From: Paenibacillus tepidiphilus
GTDB lineage: Bacteria; Bacillota; Bacilli; Paenibacillales; Paenibacillaceae
Direction: 5' to 3'
NCBI RefSeq assembly: GCF_008635795.1
Contig: NZ_VWRQ01000004.1
Location: forward strand, 186,001-250,000
Length of the DNA: 64,000 bases
Of the stretch, positions 52,555-60,700 are shown one piece after another. Each line of letters opens with the position of its first letter. The stretch's first letter is position 1. A program made the position numbers and the translations under genes. The notes under the pieces were generated by a model, which saw only the letters and a list, made by a program, of their open reading frames with translations, did no database searches and was not told the DNA's origin.

Positions 52555-52772
52555 GTTGAATAGGGGTTGCTTTCGTTCATCATACCTAAACAGAGCCGGA
52601 CAGAGCCTGCTGCCAGCGATCTCAACAGCAACTAGCGGTATTCATCTGGAGAATTAATTCACTTTCCGGCCTTATTCAGGCTAATCTTAAGTTCAACTTA
52701 TATAATACATTTATTGAGTATACCAAAATCAAAAGTGAGCACTGATGGTGTTGTGTCATCCACGAAAAAGTA

Positions 52773-52826
52773 AGACTGCCGGGAGAGCCCGGCAGTCTGA
52801 GCGGGCCGCCGGCCCGCTATTTTTTG
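52773..52826. terminator. Tandem hairpins, bidirectional terminator
   Basis: AGACTGCCGGG/CCCGGCAGTCT (52773-52798) and AGCGGGCC/GGCCCGCT (52800-52818) lie side by side. The second ends in T6 on the plus strand; the first ends in TTACTTTTT on the minus strand, where it would stop the YdcF-like gene. Confidence 0.8.
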
Positions 52827-52837
52827 TTTGCTCTAAC

Positions 52838-53584
52838 TCAGAAGATGGCCGCAAGCAGGCCCAAATATTCCTTCAGCGCGGTTGCAGTTGTACTCAGCGC
52901 ATCCCCGGAAGGGGTGAATTTGCCCGGATAGATCGCGGTGCCCCGGCTGTCCAGATAGTCGGTGGGGTAAGCCTGGGGGGATAGTCCGGCAGCGGTGAAG
53001 TGCTTCATTGCCCGCGGCATATGGAAGGCCGAGGTGACCAGTACCGGGCGGCTGAATCCTTCGGCTTCCATCAGCTCGGCGGTGTACTGTGCGTTCAGCT
53101 CTGTATTCAGCGAGCGGTTCTCGGCCAGAATAGCCGATTCCGGCACACCGAGTCCGATCAGCTGACGCCTGGCGATATCGGCTTCATTGCCGCTGTCGCT
53201 GAATACCTGGCCGCCGGAGAAGAGAATGGGCAGGCCGCTCTCGCGGTAGAGGCGAGCAGCGGTCAGCAGCCGGTTGGCGGCCGAGCCGTACAGGTTGCCT
53301 TGTCCGTCCAGATCCGGGGTCCCGGAGGAGGCTCCGCCGCCGAGCACGACAATTACATCGCCGTCCAGAGCGGAGGGCTGCTCATACCGGCGCTCCAGGC
53401 TGCCGACCAGCGGAGCGGCAACGAGGCTGATCGAGGAAAGATAGAGCAGCAGGGCTACTGTAAGCAATGCGATAGCAGGGCGGCGGCTGCCGCGCCACAG
53501 CCAGACACCGATGCCGAGCAGCAGCACGACAAACAGGCCCGGCGGCAAGACGAAGCTATAGATAAATTTGATGACATAGATCAG
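52838..53584 (-). CDS. YdcF-like (DUF218) membrane-anchored protein, possible CTG start
   Basis: The protein has two N-terminal membrane segments and a DUF218/YdcF domain with VIVVLGGG (near residue 75 from TTG 53548 less 20), GNEADIARR, SLNTELNAQY and VTSAFHMPRA. Relatives include E. coli SanA/ElyC-like envelope factors. The only standard start is TTG 53548, which has no ribosome site and cuts into the first hydrophobic segment. The frame continues upstream and reads IYVIKFIYSFVLPPG, a typical family start, from CTG 53584, which follows GAGAGGCGG. I give the longer form (248 residues); the start is uncertain. Confidence 0.8.
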   Translation of the reverse strand: MIYVIKFIYSFVLPPGLFVVLLLGIGVWLWRGSRRPAIALLTVALLLYLSSISLVAAPLVGSLERRYEQPSALDGDVIVVLGGGASSGTPDLDGQGNLYGSAANRLLTAARLYRESGLPILFSGGQVFSDSGNEADIARRQLIGLGVPESAILAENRSLNTELNAQYTAELMEAEGFSRPVLVTSAFHMPRAMKHFTAAGLSPQAYPTDYLDSRGTAIYPGKFTPSGDALSTTATALKEYLGLLAAIF

Positions 53585-53636
53585 GGGGATAACCGCCTCT
53601 CGATTACAGATTTATTTATGGGGATGTGTTAGGAGC

Positions 53637-54002
53637 CTATACATCTGAGACTTTTAAGGGCATCAGCTTGGCGGGGCTAAGTACGCTGCTCTCGACCACT
53701 ATAGCCGTCAGACCTGATTCCGTCTTCGTATCATGCCACTCGTCCTGCTCCCAGAAGACGGCATCACCGGGATAGACGTTCCGGGTAAGCCCGGCTTCAC
53801 CGGTGACTTGCCCCTCGCCGGCGACGATCAGCAGGAGCTGGGGAACAGGCGCACGGTGCCGCCCGATATGGCCGCCCGCTTCGAGATGCATGCAGCCGAT
53901 ATGGGCGGGCTCCTCCGTCCGGACAATGCGCGACATGATGAAGCTGGAATCAAAGGCGTGGATGGGCTGTCCGGCCGCTTGGCCGAACGTATATATTTTC
54001 AT
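53637..54002 (-). CDS. Small cupin-domain protein
   Basis: The 121-residue protein is a single cupin: EAGGHIGRHRAPVPQLLLIV carries metal-site His residues and GDAVFWEQDEWHDTK the second cupin motif. Small cupins of this kind bind metals or sugars and may be isomerases or sensors; function is not evident. The ATG at 54002 has AAGGAGGACTC directly upstream on the minus strand; an upstream open frame exists but lacks this site. It lies between the YdcF-like and AraC genes on the same strand, 100 bases after the AraC gene. Confidence 0.82.
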   Translation of the reverse strand: MKIYTFGQAAGQPIHAFDSSFIMSRIVRTEEPAHIGCMHLEAGGHIGRHRAPVPQLLLIVAGEGQVTGEAGLTRNVYPGDAVFWEQDEWHDTKTESGLTAIVVESSVLSPAKLMPLKVSDV

Positions 54003-54102
54003 GAGTCCTCCTTGAATAACGGAAATGGAGACTGCCGGTAATTCTAACGTAAGTGTCAGCAAGTACCAATACATAATACCGGTAAAAATATTGCCGAGAT
54101 GG

Positions 54103-55032
54103 TCAGTCTTTGCCTGTATCCTGCTCGGCGGTCAGCCGGCGGAAGCCCATCGGGGGCTGGCCGGTCCAGCGCTTGAACTGCTTGCTGAAATGGGAAACAT
54201 CGCGGTAACCGAGCCGCAGGGCGATGGTCTCCACGGACAGGCTGTTGTCGAGCAGCAGCAGCTTGGCGTGACGGATAATCAGATCGGACAAGTATTGCCG
54301 CGGCGACATACCGAAGACCTGCTGAAAGACGCGGTTGCAATGGTTCGGGCTGTAGCCCAGTCTGGCGGCGATGGTCTCGATGCCGCCGCCCCTGCTGCCG
54401 GTAGCCGCAGCGTTAAACACCGCTTCCTGCAGAAGGCCTTCGATCGTGTTCGCCAGCGCCAGCGTATTCTCGCTTGCATCCGAACGGGAGCGGCGGGGAT
54501 CGTCCGCCGTCTCGGCCAGGGCCCAGCCGCACAGTGCGGTGAACAGTCCAAGCGTTGCGCGCAGCGTCTGCATGCGGCTCCGCTTGGGGTCGGTATCGGC
54601 CGCCAGAATGGCCGAGGCAATCAGCGTATCCAGCGCAGCACGGATGGTCTCCATCTCCGGCGTACCGCCGCCCAGACTGACGGCATCCAGCGTCATCAGT
54701 GCCCGCCGCAGCACCAGATCGTCAATATCGAAATGCAGGCAGTAATAGGTCATGTCGCCGGCGTCCTCCGCACCGAGACTGGAATGAGGTACGCCCGGAC
54801 GGATGAACAGTATATCTCCGCTCTTCTGGACATAGTCGCGGCCATTGACCACCATATGCTGGCTTCCCTGCAGGACGACATTAATCTCGAAGCTCGGATG
54901 CGTATGCTCGGGGTACCGCCAGTACGAATTGACTTTACGCCAATGAGAGGAGTAGATATGAAAAGCGGCCTGGATGTCCGGCGACATCCGTCCGTCGATG
55001 GAATGCAGGATGCCGGGCTGGTTCTTCTTCAC
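54103..55032 (-). CDS. AraC family regulator, likely controlling the xylosidase gene
   Basis: The 309-residue protein has an N-terminal cupin-like sensor (HTHPSFEINVVLQGSQHMVV, FIRPGVPHSS) and a C-terminal AraC DNA-binding domain (ETIAARLGYSPNHCNRVFQQ; ALRLGYRDVSHFSKQFKRWTG). It is divergent from the GH52 gene with 174 bases between starts, so it probably activates xylosidase expression on sensing xylose or a xylo-oligosaccharide. The start is GTG 55032, six bases from AGAGGA on the minus strand. Confidence 0.9.
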   Translation of the reverse strand: MKKNQPGILHSIDGRMSPDIQAAFHIYSSHWRKVNSYWRYPEHTHPSFEINVVLQGSQHMVVNGRDYVQKSGDILFIRPGVPHSSLGAEDAGDMTYYCLHFDIDDLVLRRALMTLDAVSLGGGTPEMETIRAALDTLIASAILAADTDPKRSRMQTLRATLGLFTALCGWALAETADDPRRSRSDASENTLALANTIEGLLQEAVFNAAATGSRGGGIETIAARLGYSPNHCNRVFQQVFGMSPRQYLSDLIIRHAKLLLLDNSLSVETIALRLGYRDVSHFSKQFKRWTGQPPMGFRRLTAEQDTGKD

Positions 55033-55206
55033 GCGCAGTCCTCTTTTTCTGATGAAATATGTTCCATTATAGCATACTTGGCCAGCATGTTTGATTTGCC
55101 CAAATATTAGACGGCTTTTGCCCTGTTACTCCTTCCGGCGGGAAGCTAACATTGGATTATAGCCCGGCGCTGGCCGGGAACCAACCGGAGGGAGTGCAAT
55201 ACTTAA

Positions 55207-57366
55207 ATGCCCAATAATCTGTTCTACAATGCTCATCATTCGCCGATCGGCGCTTTTGCAAGCTTCACCTTAGGCTTCAAGGGAGCCGGGGGCGGCTTCG
55301 ATCTGGAAGAGGGTAGGCCGCCGCACCAGAATATCTTTGTCGGCCTGCAGCGCCGGGACGGCAGCGGCTATGACACCTTGCCGTTTCATGAGCATATCGG
55401 CGACGATGAGAGCAAGCGCTACGATGTCGAGAACCCGGACCACCAGCCGGCAAAGGCCCAGATACTGCATCCCTATAAGGATGGGGAGATTACGCGCGAG
55501 TTCAGGCTGGGCAGCGACACCTGGACGGCCGGAGACCTGACCTTCCGTATTCTGTCGCCGGTACGGCCGGTACCCGATCCGGAGCAGGCTCCGGAGGAGG
55601 AGCTGAAGGACGTGCTGCTGCCGGCAGTGCTGGTGGAGCTTGAGGTGGATAATACGCAGTGTGCCGAAACGCGGCGAGCTTTTTTCGGCTTTCAGGGCAA
55701 TGATCCCTACACGGCAATGCGGCGTCTTGACGATGTCTCCGCCGAGCTGACCGGAGTAGGCCAAGGGCGGTTCGTGGCGATTGCTGCGCAGGCCGGAACG
55801 GCCCGGTCCGCACTGCATTTCAGACTGGAGGACATTCTGAATGCCGAGCTGGAGGAGAACTGGACGTTTGGTCTTGGACGTATCGGTACCATGGTGCTGG
55901 ACGTCCCGGCAGGAACTCGCCAAACCTTCCGCTTCGCGGTCGCGTTCCACCGCAGTGGCTATGTGACGACAGGGATGGACGCCTCCTATTACTACAACCG
56001 GTATTTCAAGAGCGTGGAAGCGGTGGCGCAGCATGCGTTGACGCGGTTCGATGAACTGAAGGCGCATGCGCTGAAAGCGGATGAATTGTTAGAGGGCCGC
56101 GGGCTCAGCGGGGATCAGCGGTTTATGCTGATTCACGCTATCCGCAGTTATTACGGCTCCACTGAGCTGCTGGACTATGACGGCAAGCCGTTCTGGATCG
56201 TCAATGAAGGCGAATACCGGATGATGAATACATTCGATCTGACGGTCGATCAGGTCTTTTATGAGCTGCGGATGAACCCTTGGACGGTGCGCAATGAACT
56301 CGATATGTTCGTGAGCAGGTTCAGCTATGTGGATACGGTGCGTTTTCCGGGTGATACGCAAGAATATCCGGGCGGGATCAGCTTTACCCACGATATGGGC
56401 GTAGCCAACGCTGTCTCCCGTCCGGGCTATTCTTCTTATGAGCGGTATGGCATCGACGGCTGCTTCTCGCATATGACCCATGAGCAACTGGTGAATTGGG
56501 TGCTTACGGCAGCCGTCTATCAGGAGCATACCGGTGACCGGGACTGGATGCAGCGCAATTTGCCGGTGCTGGAGGATTGCCTGACCAGTATGCTGAACCG
56601 TGACCATCCGGACCCGCAGCAGCGCAACGGCGTAATGGGGCTTGACAGCTCCCGGACGATGGGCGGTGCGGAGATCACCACTTATGATTCCTTGGACGTA
56701 TCGCTGGGCCAGGCCCGCAACAATATCTATCTTGCCGGTAAATGCTGGGCGGCCTATCTGGCCATGGAGAAAATATTCCGCGCTTTCGGGCTGGAGGAAG
56801 CAGCGCAGACGGCTGGACTTCAGGCGGAGCGCTGCGCGGCTACCATCGTATCTCATGTAACGGAAGAGGGATACATTCCGGCAGTAATCGGCGAGGGCAA
56901 TGATTCCCGGATTATTCCGGCAATTGAAGGCCTGATCTTCCCATACTTTACCGGCTGTAAGGAAGCGCTGGAGCAAGGCGGACGGTTCGCGGATTATCTG
57001 TCGGCGCTGGACCGTCATCTGAAGGCTGTGCTGGTTCAAGGCGTCTGCCTGTTCGAAGACGGGGGCTGGAAAATCTCGTCCACCAGCAACAACAGCTGGC
57101 TGAGCAAAATTTATCTGTGCCAGTTCATCGCCAGAGAAATTCTCGGACTGGAATGGGATGAAGCTGGCCGGAAGGCGGACCGGGCGCATGTCGAATGGCT
57201 CACCCATCCGCAATTATCGGTCTGGAGCTGGAGCGATCAGATTATCTCCGGCCTAATTACCGGCAGCAAATACTACCCGCGCGGTGTAACGGCCATCCTC
57301 TGGCTGGAGGAAACAGCCGCCTTGAGAGCGCCGAAGCCGGAGACGGAGACGGGGATTCACGCATAA
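55207..57366 (+). CDS. GH52 beta-xylosidase
   Basis: The 719-residue protein matches glycoside hydrolase family 52 from its first residues (NNLFYNAHHSPIGAFASFTLG). It releases xylose from xylo-oligosaccharides, in the cytoplasm since no signal peptide is present. The nucleophile is Glu334 in WIVNEGEYRMMN, one residue from Glu335 of Geobacillus XynB2; the acid, by the same offset from Asp495, is Asp494 in TYDSLDVSLG. ATG 55207 follows GGAGGGAG. The divergent AraC gene is the likely regulator. A terminator follows. Confidence 0.94.
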   Translation: MPNNLFYNAHHSPIGAFASFTLGFKGAGGGFDLEEGRPPHQNIFVGLQRRDGSGYDTLPFHEHIGDDESKRYDVENPDHQPAKAQILHPYKDGEITREFRLGSDTWTAGDLTFRILSPVRPVPDPEQAPEEELKDVLLPAVLVELEVDNTQCAETRRAFFGFQGNDPYTAMRRLDDVSAELTGVGQGRFVAIAAQAGTARSALHFRLEDILNAELEENWTFGLGRIGTMVLDVPAGTRQTFRFAVAFHRSGYVTTGMDASYYYNRYFKSVEAVAQHALTRFDELKAHALKADELLEGRGLSGDQRFMLIHAIRSYYGSTELLDYDGKPFWIVNEGEYRMMNTFDLTVDQVFYELRMNPWTVRNELDMFVSRFSYVDTVRFPGDTQEYPGGISFTHDMGVANAVSRPGYSSYERYGIDGCFSHMTHEQLVNWVLTAAVYQEHTGDRDWMQRNLPVLEDCLTSMLNRDHPDPQQRNGVMGLDSSRTMGGAEITTYDSLDVSLGQARNNIYLAGKCWAAYLAMEKIFRAFGLEEAAQTAGLQAERCAATIVSHVTEEGYIPAVIGEGNDSRIIPAIEGLIFPYFTGCKEALEQGGRFADYLSALDRHLKAVLVQGVCLFEDGGWKISSTSNNSWLSKIYLCQFIAREILGLEWDEAGRKADRAHVEWLTHPQLSVWSWSDQIISGLITGSKYYPRGVTAILWLEETAALRAPKPETETGIHA

Positions 57367-57393
57367 CGGTTGCAGTCACCGGCAGCCGCATCA

Positions 57394-57431
57394 GAGCAGT
57401 TCCTTCAAGGTTAACGGAGGGGCTGCTTTTT
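57394..57431 (+). terminator. Probable terminator after the GH52 gene
   Basis: An imperfect hairpin (GCAG-TTCCTTC with GAGGGG-CTGC) runs into T7. The rest of the 379-base gap to GTG 57746 is AT-rich promoter DNA with a cre-like site. Confidence 0.65.
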
Positions 57432-57518
57432 TTGCTGTATTTTTTTGCTGTTTAAGGAAGCTAAAATTTATACTATATAAAGAATTAAAAAGATTTATAT
57501 ATATTCGTAAAATTCCAA

Positions 57519-57548
57519 TTGACTATTACGCTATAACCCTATTAATAT
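57519..57548 (+). promoter_or_regulatory. Candidate promoter of the SLH-GH43 gene
   Basis: TTGACT (57519-57524), an 18-base spacer and TAATAT (57543-57548). The predicted start lies at the cre-like site. Confidence 0.45.
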
Positions 57549-57556
57549 AGTGATAT

Positions 57557-57570
57557 AGAAAGCGTTCTCA
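57557..57570 (+). promoter_or_regulatory. cre-like site (CcpA) at the SLH-GH43 promoter
   Basis: AGAAAGCGTTCTCA matches TGNAANCGNWNNCA at all fixed bases except the first. Its position over the predicted transcription start fits catabolite repression. Confidence 0.6.
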
Positions 57571-57745
57571 CATTATTTAGTTTATATATAATTAAACTAA
57601 AGAGAGGTCAGAGCGTTTTTTTGATGGAAATATGAAAACGGTTTTATATGCATGCTTGGGAGGTGAAACTTCACTCAGCTGGCTTGTCTTTTGCGCAGGC
57701 AGAACACGACAACCTCAAAATCAGCGGAATCGGAGGCTAATACAA

Positions 57746-60700
57746 GTGAATAAAACGACGGGAAAGGTAACGTCCTCATTGCTTGCATTCCTGCTGCTGG
57801 TCCCGGCTCCGGCCATGGCGGCAACGAATAATGTAAGCGATTACACACAGAGTGTGCCAGGCGGGCTACATCAGATTGCGGATTACAGCGGGCACTGGGC
57901 GCAAAGTGATTTTCAGACTTGGGTCGACAAAGGACTGCTGTCCGGGTACGGCAACGGCATTTATAAGCCGAACCAGAATATTACACGGGCGGAATGGGTC
58001 AGCCTGATTAACCGGGTGTTCAAGCTGCAGACGGCGGCGGAGCTTCATTTCACGGATGTAGCCAAGGGCAATGCGGTATACAGCGATATCGCCAAAGCCG
58101 TTGCTGCCGGTTATGTCTCGGGGTATGAGGACGGAACCTTCCGGCCGCAGCAATCCGTCAGCCGTCAGGAAGCGGCTGTGATGCTGTTCCGGCAATTCGG
58201 GCTGGAAACGGGCAGCACTGCCGGTAACCCCGCCGATGCGGCGCAGCTGCCGGACTGGAGCCGGGAAGCAGTGCTCTCCATGCTCGGCGAAGGTTATCTG
58301 AGCGGCTACGAGGACGGCAGCTTTAAGGGTGCACGCCCGGTGACCCGCGCGGAAGCGCTGCGGATGATCGGTAAGCTTGCCGGGGAGCTTGTGGTCATCA
58401 GCGGCGATTATGACGGGCTGACCTCGAGGAACCTGGTCGTGAACTCATCCGGCGTTGTCCTGCGGAATTCCAGCATCTCGGGCAATCTCTATCTTACCGA
58501 GGGGGTCGGTGAAGGCGATGTCTTACTGGAAAACGTCAAAGTCGGCGGCAAAATTATCGTTACCGGCGGCGGCGCCAACAGCGTTACCCTGAACAACACG
58601 GTGGCTGCCTCGCTGGTGGCGGCCAAGAAGAACGGCAAGCTGCGCATTGTGGCCAAAGGCGCGAGCGCCGTGCCAATAGTGCAGGCACTCTCCGGCGTCC
58701 AGTTGGAGGAGGAAGCTTCTCTGACGGGTGCGGGCTTCAGCAAAGTGACCGTTACACAAGCATTGCCGCCGCAGTCTGTAATCCAGCTTAGCGGCAGCTT
58801 TGACAGCCTGGAAATGTCGGCATCCGGTGAACCCCGGGTGATTCTGGCGAAGGGATCAGTCCTGGAGGTGAACTTCGGCAAGCAAGGCGTGCTGCGTGTG
58901 GACGCCGGTGCCGAGGTCGGCAACCTGATCGTAACGGCAGCTGATGGAATCGATCTTCAAGGTGACGGCAAGGTGAAGTATGACGAGAAATACTCCGCCG
59001 TTATTAAGCGGGGCACCCCGTCGGCCACAGCCACCGCAGCGGCCAATCCGGGCAGCGGCGGGGGCACGGGTGCAACTCCGGCACCGACAACTGCGCCAAC
59101 AGCGACAGCATCGCCAACAGCGACAGTATCGCCAACGGCAACAGCATCGGCATCGCCGACAGCGACCGCTACCGCAACACCGGAGCCTGAGCCGCAGGAG
59201 ACCGCTCCGGCGTTCAGTAACGTATCGGTGCACGATCCGTCGGTAGCGAGGGATCAGGACGGCACTTATTATGTCTTCGGTTCGCATATCGAGGCGGCGA
59301 AATCGGCGGATTTGCTGAACTGGAGCAGATTCACCAACGGTTATACCACACCGGGCAACGCCATCTTCGGAGACTTGTCGGCCAACCTGGCCGAGTCCTT
59401 CAAATGGGCAGGCGAGAACGATGCCGACAGCAGCGGCGGCTTCTCCATCTGGGCGCCGGATGTATTCTGGAATGCCGATTACATTAACGAAGACGGCAGC
59501 AAAGGCGCATATATGATGTATTACAGCGCCTCCTCGACCTATATCCGCTCCGCTATCGGATTCGCGGTATCTCAGGATATTGAAGGTCCTTATACGTACG
59601 GCGATACGGTGATCTATTCCGGATTCACGAAGGAAGCGGCCAAGGACGACAAGAGCAATGTCGACAAAATCTGGTCGAATACCAACATCGCCAAGCTGGT
59701 GGAGGAGGGGACACTGGACGGACCGAATCCGGCCTGGTTCAATGCGAACGGCTCATACAACAATATGGTCTATACTAATGCCATCGACCCGACGCTGTTC
59801 TACGACAAGGACGGACAGCTTTGGATGACCTACGGCTCCTGGTCCGGCGGCATCTTCATTCTGCCGGTCGACCCGGCCACCGGCAAGCCGGTATATCCCG
59901 GTGAAGACGGCACTACCGAAGACGGCCGTATTATTGACCGTTACTTCGGAACCAAGCTTTCCGGCGGATTCCACCGCTCAGGCGAAGGCCCTTATATCAA
60001 TTACGATCCGGGTACTGATTATTATTACATGTATGTAACCTATGGCGGCCTTGCTTCCGACGGCGGCTACAATATGCGCGTATTCCGTGCGAAGCAGCCG
60101 GACGGCCCGTATCTGGATGCGGCCGGCCACAGCGGTGTGCTGGCTACGAACGCCGATCATTCGGCCATCGGCAACAAGCTGCTGGGCAACTTCCAGTTCA
60201 CCAATATCAACGGTGACCCGGATTTCCAGACTTACGGATATGCATCACCGGGGCATAACTCCGTGGATATTGATCCGGAGAGCGGCAAGCTCTTCAACTT
60301 CTTCCATGCCCGCTTCCCGTTCCAGGGCGAAGCGCATGAGGTGCGGGTCCATCAAATGTTCATGAACGAGGACGGCTGGCCGGTTCTGGCAGTGCACCGG
60401 TATACGGGTGAAGCGCTCGAAGCCGTTCAGGAGACGGAGCTGGCCGGACCTTACCAGTTCGTTAACCATGGCCAGGATACATCGGGCACGGTTAAATCGA
60501 CGGTGCAAGTCAACCTGAATGCAGACGGAAGCATCTCGGGGGCAGTTACCGGTACATGGGAGCTGAAGGGCGATTATTATGCCCACCTGCTGATCGATGA
60601 AGCCGAGGGAGTGCAGCGTCTTTACAAAGGCGTATTCGTCAAGCAGTGGGATTCAACGCGCCAGCAGCAAGCGATGACCTTCACCGCCATGTCCGAGCTG

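Larger units (their letters stand above)
52052..52837. other. 786-base gene-free stretch
   Basis: No open frame here has a ribosome site, a recognisable protein or normal codon use. It is more AT-rich than its surroundings. It contains the dispersed 23-bp repeat described at 52368-52554 and, near its end, a tandem pair of terminator hairpins. It may be decayed coding sequence or a former insertion site. Confidence 0.6.
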
